From Pseudomonadota bacterium (GTDB taxonomy: Bacteria > Pseudomonadota > Alphaproteobacteria > CACIAM-22H2), in assembly GCA_016201015.1 (NCBI GenBank), contig JACQDQ010000192.1, positions 1-36,692 of the forward strand: DNA of 36,692 nt. Reading direction: 5' to 3'. The notes under the pieces were generated by a model. That model did not search any database. It saw only the letters and a list, made by a program, of their open reading frames with translations, and was not told the DNA's origin. Both the position numbers and the translations under genes were made by a program. This document shows, one piece after another, positions 7,395 to 16,287 of the stretch; position 1 is the first letter of the stretch, and each line of letters starts with the position of its first letter.

Positions 7395-8417
7395 ATGCAA
7401 AAGGCGAGCTTGATGCTGGTCGCAGCGGGTCTGGCGCATATCGTTGCCGGTCCGGCGACGGCCGGATCGCAACTTGACGCGATCCGGGCGCGCGGCCAGC
7501 TCATTTGCGGTGCCAGCGCCGGCGTGGCCGGCCTGTCGATCCCGGACAGCCAGGGCCACTGGAGCGGCTTTCATGTCGATCTGTGCAAGGCGTTTGCGAT
7601 CGCCATCTTCAACGATCCGAACAAGGTCAAATATGTGCCGCTGTCGACGCAGCAACGCTTCACCGCGCTGCAGTCGGGCGAAGTCGACGTCCTCTCGCGC
7701 AGCACCACCTACACCTTGACGCGCGATACGACGCTCGGCCTCAACTTCGCCGGCGTCACCTACTACGACGGCCAGGGCTTCATGGTGCGCCGCCGGCTCG
7801 GCGTGAAGAGCGCCACCGAGCTCAACGGCGCTTCGATCTGCGTGTCGCCCGGATCGACCATCGAGGTCAACCTCGCGGACTATTTCCGCGCCAAGAACAT
7901 GAAGTACGAGAGCGTGGTGATCGGCGAGCAGGACCAGATCGAGGCGGCGTTCTTCTCGGGCCGCTGCGACGTCTACACGAGCGACGCCGTGCAACTCGCC
8001 TCGGTGCGCGTCAAGCGCGGCGCCAGCCCGGACGACTACGTGATCCTGCCCGAGATCATCTCGAAGGAGCCGCTGTCGACGGCGCTGCGGCGCGGCGACG
8101 ACGAATTCGAGGCGATCCTCAAATGGTCGCTCTACGCGATGATCGAGGCCGAGGAGCGCGGCATCACCTCGGCCAATGTCGACGCCCACCTCAGAAGCGA
8201 GGATCCCGGCATCAAGCGCCTGCTCGGGGTGATACAGGGCAACGGCAAGGCGCTCGGCGTCGACGAGCGCTGGGCCTACGCCATCATCAAGCAGATCGGC
8301 AATTACGGCGAGGTCTTCGACCGCAACCTGGGCCAAGCGTCGGCGTTCAAGCTCAAGCGCGGACTCAACGAGCTGTGGACCAAAGGCGGGCTGATGTACG
8401 CGCCGCCGGTGCGGTGA
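7395..8417 (+). CDS. periplasmic amino-acid-binding protein, AapJ-like (orphan)
   Basis: This 340-aa secreted protein has an N-terminal signal peptide, with likely cleavage after the Ala-rich segment ending near residue 23 (PATAG), and a type-II periplasmic binding fold (SBP_bac_3). It resembles AapJ, the general L-amino-acid-binding protein of rhizobia: LDAIRARGQLICGASAG at the mature start, GFHVDLCKAFAIAIF, and EVDVLSRSTTYTLTRD. A pair of Cys (in LICG and DLCK) is conserved in the subfamily. No aapQMP permease or ATPase genes follow; the next genes are convergent. It may therefore deliver ligand to a transporter encoded elsewhere. The start at ATG 7395 fits the signal peptide; the ribosome site (GGGAAG) is weak and rather distant. 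Confidence 0.88.
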   Translation: MQKASLMLVAAGLAHIVAGPATAGSQLDAIRARGQLICGASAGVAGLSIPDSQGHWSGFHVDLCKAFAIAIFNDPNKVKYVPLSTQQRFTALQSGEVDVLSRSTTYTLTRDTTLGLNFAGVTYYDGQGFMVRRRLGVKSATELNGASICVSPGSTIEVNLADYFRAKNMKYESVVIGEQDQIEAAFFSGRCDVYTSDAVQLASVRVKRGASPDDYVILPEIISKEPLSTALRRGDDEFEAILKWSLYAMIEAEERGITSANVDAHLRSEDPGIKRLLGVIQGNGKALGVDERWAYAIIKQIGNYGEVFDRNLGQASAFKLKRGLNELWTKGGLMYAPPVR

Positions 8418-8456
8418 CGCAAGCTTGGCGCAGGTCCGGTCCCGGCGACCGCCGAT

Positions 8457-9144
<688 letters not shown>

Positions 9145-9164
<20 letters not shown>

Positions 9165-9879
9165 CCCGCGCGCCGCCGAGATACGCCGCGATCACCGCCG
9201 GATCCTGCACCACGGCTTCGGGCGTCGCATCGGCGATCTTCTCGCCGTGATGGATGACGACGACGCGGTGCGACACCTTCATGATCGCCTTGAGGACATG
9301 CTCGACCCAGACGATCGTGATGCCATCTTCGCGCAGCCGCTGGACCAGCAGCGACGCCTGATCGATCTCGGTCGGATTGAGGCCGCCCATCGGCTCGTCG
9401 AGCAGCAGCAGCCGCGGCCGGGTGGCGAGCGCGCGGGCGATCTCGAGCCGCTTCTGCTCCGCGAGCGTGAGGTCGGCCGCCGGCACGCCGATCTTGGCGC
9501 CGAGCCCGACCTTGTCGAGCACGAGCCGCGCCTCCGCCTCCGCCTCGCGGCGGCCACGGCGCCGCAGAAACGCCCCGAGGACGACGTTTTCGAGCACGTC
9601 GAGCTTGCGAAAGGGCTTGACGATCTGGAACGTCCGCGCGATGCCGCGCTTGGTCACCGCGTGCGGCTTCAGACCCACCAGGTCGCGCCCGGCGAACACG
9701 ATCCGGCCGGCCATCGGGCGCAAATATCCGGCGATCAAGTTGAAGGCGGTCGTCTTGCCGGCGCCGTTGGGGCCGATCAGGCCGAGGATCTCGCCCTCGG
9801 CGACGGTGAAGGAGAGATCGGTCACGGCGCGCACGCCGCCGAAATGGCGCGTCAAGCCGGAGACTTCGAGCAGGGCCAT
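9145..9879 (-). CDS. livG: branched-chain amino acid-type ABC transporter ATPase LivG
   Basis: This 244-aa ATPase has Walker A GPNGAGKT (36-43), Walker B LLLLDEPMGGLNP and the LivG-specific C-terminal end (GEKIADATPEAVVQDPAVIAAYLG). The ABC signature is unusual: it reads LTLAEQKRLEIARAL where LSYGQQ or LSGGQ is commoner. Similar variants occur in some HAAT ATPases, so this alone does not argue for loss of activity. It starts 7 bases after livM and overlaps livF by 20 bases, in line with a coupled transporter operon. It probably forms a heterodimer with LivF. Confidence 0.93.
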
Positions 9880-9886
9880 GGCCGCC

Positions 9887-10831
9887 TCAGCCGCGGCGCC
9901 CGAGCAAGAGGCCGATGCGCCCCCAGATCCCCTCGGGCAGGTAGCGAATGGTCAGCATCATGAACAGGCCATAGAAGATGAGGTGCCAGACCTGGAAGCG
10001 CTCGCGGAACACCTCCGCCAGGGTGACCAGAAACACGGCGCCGATCAGTGGCCCGGCCGCCGTCGCCAGGCCGCCGACGACGGCGATAAACACCATCTCC
10101 ACCGACAACGCGATCGAGAACACCGCGTCGGGATCGATGTAGCGGAAATAGATGGCATAGAAGCCGCCGGTGAGCGCCGTGAAAAACGCCGACAACGCGA
10201 GCGCGGTGACGTTGGTCCGCACGGTGTCGATGCCGACCGCCTCGGCGCTGTCGGGGTCCTCGCGGATGGCAAGCAGGTAGGCGCCGAAGCGCAGGCGGGT
10301 GATCGCCCAGGTGGCGCCGATCACGGCGACGACGATGGTGGCGATCATGACATAGAACGGCGTCTTGCTCTCCCAATCCACCGGCTGCCCGAGCACACGC
10401 AGCTCCGGCAGCGTCGTGATCAGCATCCCGACCGGCCCGTCGGTGAGCGTTTCCCAATTAATGGCGATGATGCGGATGATTTCGGCGACGGCGAGCGTCG
10501 CCAGCGAAAAATACGGGCCGCGCAGCCGGAAGCAGATGAAGCCGATCGGCAGCGAGACGAGCGCCCCGATCACGCCGCCCAGCACCAGGCCGTACCACGG
10601 CGCGAGGCCGAGCTTGAGATGGAAGATCATGGTCGCGTAGGCGCCGACGCCGAGGAACGCGGCATGGCCGAACGAAACCTGGCCGGCGAAGCCGCCGAGC
10701 AGATTCCACGCGGCGCCGAGCGCCGTCCACATCAGCACCATGATGGCGAGATGCATGAAGAACGTATTCGTCACCAGCCATGGCACGGCGAACAGCGCGA
10801 CGATGGCGAGCGCGACCAAGCCGCGGGTCAT
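9887..10831 (-). CDS. livM: branched-chain amino acid-type ABC transporter permease LivM
   Basis: This 314-aa polytopic inner-membrane protein has the LivM signature region: AAWNLLGGFAGQVSFGHAAF near residues 40-60, then RGPYFSLATLAVAEIIR and the coupling-loop segment AIREDPDSAEAVGID. The ATG at 10831 overlaps the livH stop in an ATGA; a longer open frame upstream is only a shadow of livH. With LivH it forms the translocation pore. Length is typical of the shorter LivM proteins that lack the extra N-terminal domain of the E. coli protein. Confidence 0.93.
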   Translation of the reverse strand: MTRGLVALAIVALFAVPWLVTNTFFMHLAIMVLMWTALGAAWNLLGGFAGQVSFGHAAFLGVGAYATMIFHLKLGLAPWYGLVLGGVIGALVSLPIGFICFRLRGPYFSLATLAVAEIIRIIAINWETLTDGPVGMLITTLPELRVLGQPVDWESKTPFYVMIATIVVAVIGATWAITRLRFGAYLLAIREDPDSAEAVGIDTVRTNVTALALSAFFTALTGGFYAIYFRYIDPDAVFSIALSVEMVFIAVVGGLATAAGPLIGAVFLVTLAEVFRERFQVWHLIFYGLFMMLTIRYLPEGIWGRIGLLLGRRG

Positions 10832-11694
10832 GACTTGCCGACCCCGAACAGACCCGCCGGACGCAGCAGCAGCACGAGCAGAAAGATGACGAAGCCGATC
10901 AGGTCCTTGTAGGCGACGGACACGTATACGGCGCCCAGAGATTCGATGATCCCGAGCAGGATGCCGCCGGCGATGGCGCCGGGAACCGAGCCGAGGCCGC
11001 CGAGGACCACGATCACGAAGCACTTGGCGACGAGAATCTCGCCGACGGTGGGATAGAGGTAGAGCGAAGGTGCGAGCAGCACGCCGGCCCCGCCGGCGAG
11101 CGCCGTGCCGAGGCCGAAGGTGATCGTCGCGGTCCGCTCGACATTCACGCCCATCAGCGCCGCCGCTTCCGCGTCCTGGCTGGTGGCGCGGATGGCGCGG
11201 CCCATGTCGGTGCGCGCGAGCAGCCAGTAGAGAGCGACGGTGATGACGATGGCGAGCCCGAACGAGATGGCCAGCGGGATCGGCACCGCGATGTCGAACG
11301 GGCGCAGCGGCATGACCGCATAGCTGAGCTTGATCGTGCGATAGTCGCCGGTCCACACGAACAGCGCGAGGTTGGCGATGAACAGCGACAGCCCGGCGGT
11401 GTAGAGCAGGGTGTTGAGCTCGCCGCCGAGCACCACCTTGCGCAGCAGAAAGCGATGGATCGCCATGCCGAAGAGGAACATCAAAGGCATCCAGACGACG
11501 ATCGACAGGAACGGATCGACCCGCGCCCCGACATGGGCCCAGAACGCGCCGTACATGCCGAGCATCACCAGATCGCCATGCGCCATGTTGATGATGCGCA
11601 TGACGCCGAAGACGACCGTCAGCCCGACGCCGATCATGGCGTAGAGCGATCCCGTCAGCACGCCGCTGACCAAGCTTTGGATCAGGGTTTCCAC
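10828..11694 (-). CDS. livH: branched-chain amino acid-type ABC transporter permease LivH
   Basis: This 288-aa permease has multiple hydrophobic segments and LivH hallmarks: GSLYAMIGVGLTVVFGVMRIINMAHG near the N terminus, the coupling segment IRATSQDAEAAALMGVN, and GGLGSVPGAIAGGILLG. The start is GTG at 11694, chosen because the homologous N terminus (METLIQSLVSG) begins there. I see no good Shine-Dalgarno sequence in front of it, and the 67-base gap to the binding-protein gene holds only a weak 5-base GC stem. Expression could be lower than that of the binding protein, as is common in such operons. Confidence 0.92.
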   Translation of the reverse strand: METLIQSLVSGVLTGSLYAMIGVGLTVVFGVMRIINMAHGDLVMLGMYGAFWAHVGARVDPFLSIVVWMPLMFLFGMAIHRFLLRKVVLGGELNTLLYTAGLSLFIANLALFVWTGDYRTIKLSYAVMPLRPFDIAVPIPLAISFGLAIVITVALYWLLARTDMGRAIRATSQDAEAAALMGVNVERTATITFGLGTALAGGAGVLLAPSLYLYPTVGEILVAKCFVIVVLGGLGSVPGAIAGGILLGIIESLGAVYVSVAYKDLIGFVIFLLVLLLRPAGLFGVGKS

Positions 11695-11761
11695 GGAAGG
11701 GGCCGCCCCGCCCCCTGCCGCCGGTTGAGCGGCGAGGGAGGCGGAGCGTTAAGGAACGGAA

Positions 11762-12988
11762 CTAGCGCTTGAGCGTCGGATCGGGGAACACGTAGGCGAC
11801 CTCGGCGTTGGCCTTCGGCCAGACATTGAGCAGCTTGCCGCCGCGCCATTGCGCCAGCACCGAGTGTTCGGGCGAGTAGATGTTCTGGTTGGTGTATTGG
11901 TCGCCGAGCGGGCCGGCCCAGTTGCCGAACTTCAGTTTGCCGAACACCGTGGTCAGCTCGGTCTTCAGCAGCGCCTGGCGTACGGCCTCGCGGTCCTCCT
12001 CGATCTTGCCGGTGAGCGTCGCCCGCTTGAGCGCGTCGGCGATGATGTAGATCGCGGCGTAACCCTCGACCTCGTGCTCCTTGGGATAGATGCCGTATTT
12101 TGCGTGGAACTTGTTGTAGAAGGCCTGCGTCGCGGCGTCGTTCGGGTTGCCCGACCATGCCGCCGAGGAATAGACGTTGTCGGCGAGCTGACTCAGCTCC
12201 TTGGCGAAGTCCTCGACGCCGAAGCCGCCGCCGAAGCCGACGATGGCGCGCGGCGTCACGCCGATCTCCTTGGCGTGGCGCGTCAACAAGATGGCATCGG
12301 TGGTGGCCACCGCGATCAGCAGCAGATAGTCGGGATTCGTCGCCTTGACCTTGGTCATCACCGGCTTGAAATCGAGGCTGTTCACCGGATAGGCCTCGTC
12401 GGCGACGATCGGCACGTTGCGCGACTTGAGGAAGGTCATCGCCGAATTGGCGATGGTCTTGCCGAACACCGTGTTGTCGTAGACGACGGCGGTCGATTTC
12501 GGCATCGCCCCGGGCACTTCGCTGATGAAGTTGTTGAACGCCATCGGGTAGATCGAGCCCGTCGGATTGTTGCGGAACACCCACTCGAAGCCCTTGGCGG
12601 TGATGATGTCGGCCGAGGGATGGTCGACCATGTACGGGGTCTTGAGTCGCTGCGCGACCGAGGCGATCTCGACCGCCTGGCCCGAGGCGCGGCCGCCGGT
12701 CAGCACCAGCACCTTCTGCTGCGTGATGAGCTTTTCGGCGACGGTGGCCGCGAGCGGGTTCTTGGCCTGATGGTCGTCGATGATCACCTCGAGCTTGCGG
12801 CCGTTGATGCCGCCGGCGGCGTTGATCTCCTCGGCGGCCAGACCGTAGGCCTTCTTGAACTTGTCGCCGAACGGCGCGTCCGGGCCGGTCATCGGTTGTG
12901 GCGCGCCGATCTTGAGCGTGTCCTGGGCGATTGCGGGGGCCGCAACCGCCAAAGCCGCTAAAACACCCAATGCCAGTGGCAAACGCAT
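11762..12988 (-). CDS. livJ: branched-chain amino acid-type periplasmic binding protein (LivJ/LivK-like)
   Basis: This 408-aa secreted protein has a signal peptide of about 22 residues (MRLPLALGVLAALAVAAPAIAQ) and a Peripla_BP_6 fold. Typical segments are KIGAPQPMTGPDAPFG, AAEEINAAGGINGRKLEVIIDD and the late WRGGKLLNVWP. It supplies ligand to the LivHMGF system encoded directly downstream. The ATG at 12988 is supported by an AGGGAGGG ribosome site and the signal peptide; upstream open frame is a shadow. HAAT binding proteins bind branched-chain amino acids but also amides, urea or aromatic acids, so the true ligand is open. Annotation as livJ reflects operon position, not proven specificity. 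Confidence 0.9.
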   Translation of the reverse strand: MRLPLALGVLAALAVAAPAIAQDTLKIGAPQPMTGPDAPFGDKFKKAYGLAAEEINAAGGINGRKLEVIIDDHQAKNPLAATVAEKLITQQKVLVLTGGRASGQAVEIASVAQRLKTPYMVDHPSADIITAKGFEWVFRNNPTGSIYPMAFNNFISEVPGAMPKSTAVVYDNTVFGKTIANSAMTFLKSRNVPIVADEAYPVNSLDFKPVMTKVKATNPDYLLLIAVATTDAILLTRHAKEIGVTPRAIVGFGGGFGVEDFAKELSQLADNVYSSAAWSGNPNDAATQAFYNKFHAKYGIYPKEHEVEGYAAIYIIADALKRATLTGKIEEDREAVRQALLKTELTTVFGKLKFGNWAGPLGDQYTNQNIYSPEHSVLAQWRGGKLLNVWPKANAEVAYVFPDPTLKR

Positions 12989-13122
12989 GAGCGAAACCCT
13001 CCCTGGTTGAAATGGCTGAATTTTATTCGGCCGGTTCTGGCGCCGGCGCTCGCCAAGCGCATCTAAACATCGAATATTTTCCCGTGCAAGCCTGCCCGTG
13101 GCGCCGGCACCTATGCGGACGG
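12989..13122. other. intergenic region upstream of livJ with a repeated 16-mer
   Basis: This 134-base gap should carry the livJ promoter. It has an AT-rich patch (13072-13081) in otherwise GC-rich DNA. It also holds a 16-base sequence, CCCGTGGCGCCGGCAC (13095-13110), that occurs again at 28243-28258, likewise between genes. Confidence 0.35.
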
Positions 13123-13527
13123 CTACGGAGCGATCAGCTCCACGGTCGGGAAATACGTGCGGTAGCGCGTCCTGTCGCGCGTAAGCAGACGATACCCGGC
13201 AACGGCGGCATGCGCGCCGATGTAGAAGTCGGGCAAGGGCGACCGACGAATGCCGCCTCGCCTGCGGTAGGAACGGAATACCTTGCCCGCCAGGAACGCG
13301 GCTTCGTAAGGCAGCATCTCGCGCCGGAAGATATTGGCCGGCATCGCCTCTTCGAGGTCCTCGACTTTGTCGAACCCGACCGAGACCTCGGCATAGATCA
13401 AGGGATTGATGACGAGCGTCGCGTCGTCGGTGGCCCTGGCGAGGGCCCCGCTTGACCAGCGACCCCACTGCCGATCATCGGTTGCGACATCGAGGATGAT
13501 GTTGCTGTCGACGAGGATGGCAATCAT
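13123..13527 (-). CDS. vapC: PIN-domain ribonuclease toxin, VapC family
   Basis: This 134-aa single-domain protein has the four acidic residues of a PIN nuclease in the expected order: D7 (LVDSNIILD), E47 (YAEVSVGF), D100 (PLPDFYIGAHA) and D118 (LLTRD). VapC toxins are Mg-dependent endoribonucleases, usually cutting tRNA or rRNA and so stopping translation. It overlaps the upstream vapB by 4 bases (ATGA), the usual coupling in type II toxin-antitoxin pairs. All active-site residues are present, so the toxin looks intact. RNA target unknown. Confidence 0.93.
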   Translation of the reverse strand: MIAILVDSNIILDVATDDRQWGRWSSGALARATDDATLVINPLIYAEVSVGFDKVEDLEEAMPANIFRREMLPYEAAFLAGKVFRSYRRRGGIRRSPLPDFYIGAHAAVAGYRLLTRDRTRYRTYFPTVELIAP

Positions 13528-13757
13528 GCGTCGCGCGTCAACGCCATGATCTCATCGGTCGACATTCGAACCGTCGCGCGGCCACGCAAGCGGGCGACAG
13601 CACGCTCGCCGCGGCTCGTCCCCTTTCCTATCTTGGCTCGGATGATGCGGACCGACTTCCCGTCGAATTTGAATTCGACTTCCGTCTCCGGCAGCAGTCC
13701 TGCCTGCTCGCGAATTCTGGCGGGAATGGTGACCTGGCCCTTCGACGTGATGCGCAT
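13524..13757 (-). CDS. vapB: AbrB/SpoVT-type antitoxin, VapB family
   Basis: This 77-aa protein has an N-terminal swapped-hairpin AbrB DNA-binding domain (MRITSKGQVTIPARIREQAGL, then EVEFKFDGKSVRI). A C-terminal tail (MSTDEIMALTRD) is suited to binding and blocking the VapC toxin. The ATG at 13757 is preceded by AAGAGG at workable spacing. It is the first gene of the vapBC pair and should repress its own promoter, with the toxin as co-repressor, through the palindrome at 13770-13791 just upstream. Confidence 0.93.
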   Translation of the reverse strand: MRITSKGQVTIPARIREQAGLLPETEVEFKFDGKSVRIIRAKIGKGTSRGERAVARLRGRATVRMSTDEIMALTRDA

Positions 13758-13769
13758 GGCGGCAACCTC

Positions 13770-13791
13770 TTACTCTGACATGTAAGAGTAA
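13770..13791. promoter_or_regulatory. vapBC operator palindrome
   Basis: TTACTCTGACA (13770-13780) is followed directly by TGTAAGAGTAA (13781-13791). The halves are inverted repeats matching at 10 of 11 positions. It lies 13 bases upstream of vapB. A minus-strand TTGACC at 13808-13813 sits 17 bases before TACTCT inside the palindrome, so repressor binding would cover the likely -10. Autoregulation by VapB is inferred from family behaviour. Confidence 0.75.
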
Positions 13792-13828
13792 TACATCGGC
13801 GATTTGCGGTCAAATTCCCGAACTGCCC

Positions 13829-14539
13829 TCATCCCCGCGGCAGGTGCCAGAGCAGGCTGCCCGACAGCGGCGTCCACCAGCCGGTCGGCAGCCCGGCGGT
13901 GCGCAGGCCGCGCCCCACCCATTCGTTGCAGGTCATGATCAGCGAGTAACGGCCGGTGCCGACGTAAAACGCATCGAACGGGCCATAGCCCATGCCCGGG
14001 TGCAGCAGCGGCCGCGCCTCCGCGCCGTCGGCGAACGACGCGCGCAGGAAGATGGCCAGGGCGTGATACTGCTCGCGCGCCAGCGCGAGACGCCGCACCT
14101 GTTCGCCTGTTTCGGGACGCATGATGTAGGTGACATGCGCGACGGCATCGCCCAACGACAGCATCGCCCGCACGCCGGTGCCGAGGCGGAAATCGGCAAG
14201 CGTCCGCGTGTTCATGTAGAAATCGCGGTCGCCCCAGCCGAACATGACGTGGGAAAGGCCGCCGATATCGGCCTTGAAGTGATCGGCCGGAAACTCGGCA
14301 CGCCAGTCGATGCCCTGGGCGGCAACCGGCACGACGAAGCTGGCGTGATAGCCCTTGGAGACGACGAAGATTTCGACGCCGCCCGCCGCCACGGCGCGCG
14401 TCCCGCCGGCCGGCAGCGCGCCGAGCGCCAGCGCGGCGCCGAGCCAGGCGAGCGCCAGCGCCGATGGCGCCACAAAAATTGCGAGCAGGGAGCGGTGCAG
14501 ACGACGGAGTCTTCGGGCGCGAGCGAAGCGGGTCGGCAT
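13829..14539 (-). CDS. DUF2459 (TIGR02117-type) protein
   Basis: This 236-aa protein has an N-terminal Arg-rich stretch, one hydrophobic segment (about 18-45) and then a family-typical periplasmic or surface domain. The markers of DUF2459 are visible: VVSKGYHASFVVPV, MFGWGDRDFYMNT and TCNEWVGRGLRTAGLPTG with WWTPLSG. The biochemical role of this family is not known; it was named from proteins found near urease genes, but there is no urease here. Conserved His, Cys and Asn (YH, TCN) could suggest a papain-like hydrolase active site, but that is speculation. It sits alone, in the same direction as vapBC but separated by the operator. ATG 14539 lacks a clear ribosome site. Confidence 0.85.
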   Translation of the reverse strand: MPTRFARARRLRRLHRSLLAIFVAPSALALAWLGAALALGALPAGGTRAVAAGGVEIFVVSKGYHASFVVPVAAQGIDWRAEFPADHFKADIGGLSHVMFGWGDRDFYMNTRTLADFRLGTGVRAMLSLGDAVAHVTYIMRPETGEQVRRLALAREQYHALAIFLRASFADGAEARPLLHPGMGYGPFDAFYVGTGRYSLIMTCNEWVGRGLRTAGLPTGWWTPLSGSLLWHLPRG

Positions 14540-14608
14540 GCGCGAAACGGTAGCAAAAATACGGTCGACACCATAACGCTGCCGCGAAAGGCCGAAGGCG
14601 ACGAGCCC

Positions 14609-16174
14609 CTACTTGGCCGGCGACAGTTCCATCGCCGTCGTGCGCTCGTCGTTGCGGGCGTTGTAGACCAGGCCTTTCTTCGTCGCCCAGATATTCACTT
14701 GGTGATGGAGCGGGATGATCGCCACGTCGTCCATCGCCAATTTCGTCGCCTCGCGGTAGAGCGCCTCGCGCTTCTCCGGATCGATGGCGGCAAGCGCCTT
14801 ATCCAGCAACGCATCGAATGCGGCGTTCGAGTAGAGCGAGCGGTTGGTGGCGCCACGGCCGCGGGCGCGGTCTTCGGTGGCGATCAGCGCGACCATCGGC
14901 GAATCGGGCTCGCCGGTGCCGGTGCCCCAACCCATGAGGCCGATGGAGAACTCGTTCCTGGCGCCGCGCGAGAAATACACTGCCGACGGCATTACCTCGA
15001 CCGCCGCCTTGACGCCGATACGCGACCACATCTGCGCGATCGCCTGCACGATCTTGTCGTCGTTGATGTAGCGGTCATTGGGCCCGTGGATGGTCACGCG
15101 GAAGCCGTCGGCATAGCCGGCCTCGGCCAACAGCTTGCGCGCGCCGTCAAGATCGTAGGGCGGCGGCTTGACGCCCGGGTCGTGGCCCATCGAGCCGGCC
15201 GGCAGGAACTGACCCGACGGCGCCGCCTGCCCGTTCATCAACTGGCGGACGATGGCGTCGCGGTTGACCGCCATCGACAGCGCGCGGCGCACGCGCAGGT
15301 CGCGCAACGGGTTCTTCGGCAGCCGGTTGCCATCATTGGCGAAGATAAACGGCGCATCGTCGCGCGCGTGATCGAGATGGAGATAGATGTTTCGCACACC
15401 CGGCTTGCTGGCCACGGCGAATTTCGCGTCGGCGGCGATCTTGCCGATATCGGTCGTCGGCACGGCATCGATTGCATCGACGTCGCCAGCCAGCAGCGCG
15501 GCGACACGCGCGCTGTCGTTGGGAATGATGCGGAAGGTGACACGCGTCCACGGCTGCCGCGGTCCCCACCAGGCATCGTTGCGCACCAGCACGATGCGGT
15601 CGGCCGGCACGAATTCGATAAACTTGTACGGGCCGGTGCCCACCGCGGCGCCGCCGGCGTTGAAATCGCCGGTCGATTTGCCGCTCGCATGCTTGCGGCT
15701 GATGATCGGCAGGCCCGCCATTTGGTTGGCCATCAGCGGGTAGGGCTCCTTCGTCTTCATCAGCAGCGTATGGGCATCGACGACAACGAGCGCGCTCACA
15801 TGCTTGGTGTAGATCGTGTAGCTCGATGGGCTGTTCACCACCGTCGGCACGCGCTCGAAGGTAAAGGCAACGTCGTCGGCGGTGAACGGCGAACCGTCGT
15901 GCCAGGTGACGCCCTGGCGCAGCTTCACTTCCCAGGTCAGGTCGTCGACCGGCCGCCACGACACGGCGAGGCCCGGGACGAGACGCTGGTTCTCGTCCTG
16001 ATGCACCAGCCGGTCGAAGATATGCGTGCCGATCGCGATGTTGGGTGTCAGATTCTGGTAGTGCGGATCGATCGAAGTGACGGCGGCAGCCAGACCGATG
16101 ACGATGTCCTTGGCCGGCGCCGGGGCGGCGCCGAGCGCCGCCAGGAGCAGTCCGACGATGCCGATCTTGCGCAT
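14609..16174 (-). CDS. ABC transporter periplasmic binding protein, peptide/nickel type (SBP_bac_5), orphan
   Basis: This 521-aa secreted protein has a signal peptide (MRKIGIVGLLLAALGAAPAPAK) and a DppA/OppA-type fold. Typical segments are LVPGLAVSWRPVDDLTWEVKLRQGVTWHDGSPFTADDVAFTFERV, GTGPYKF, and RDLRVRRALSMAVNRDAIV, followed by the C-terminal segment IIPLHHQVNIWATKKGL. It should bind oligopeptides or another small solute in the periplasm. No dppBCDF-like permease or ATPase genes are next to it, so it must work with a transporter encoded elsewhere. ATG 16174 was preferred because it begins the signal peptide and has GGGGAA ahead of it; the frame is open further upstream. It is divergent from the amidohydrolase (113 bases between starts), so the bound solute may be that enzyme's substrate. 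Confidence 0.9.
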   Translation of the reverse strand: MRKIGIVGLLLAALGAAPAPAKDIVIGLAAAVTSIDPHYQNLTPNIAIGTHIFDRLVHQDENQRLVPGLAVSWRPVDDLTWEVKLRQGVTWHDGSPFTADDVAFTFERVPTVVNSPSSYTIYTKHVSALVVVDAHTLLMKTKEPYPLMANQMAGLPIISRKHASGKSTGDFNAGGAAVGTGPYKFIEFVPADRIVLVRNDAWWGPRQPWTRVTFRIIPNDSARVAALLAGDVDAIDAVPTTDIGKIAADAKFAVASKPGVRNIYLHLDHARDDAPFIFANDGNRLPKNPLRDLRVRRALSMAVNRDAIVRQLMNGQAAPSGQFLPAGSMGHDPGVKPPPYDLDGARKLLAEAGYADGFRVTIHGPNDRYINDDKIVQAIAQMWSRIGVKAAVEVMPSAVYFSRGARNEFSIGLMGWGTGTGEPDSPMVALIATEDRARGRGATNRSLYSNAAFDALLDKALAAIDPEKREALYREATKLAMDDVAIIPLHHQVNIWATKKGLVYNARNDERTTAMELSPAK

Positions 16175-16287
16175 GACATTCCCCGTAGCCAGGACGCTTC
16201 GCCGCATAATATCGTGATAACGCTCCCGCACGAAGTTCCGGTCGTTTGTCATAGCAACTGCTCGCCCATTCATACGCAAGGACACCG

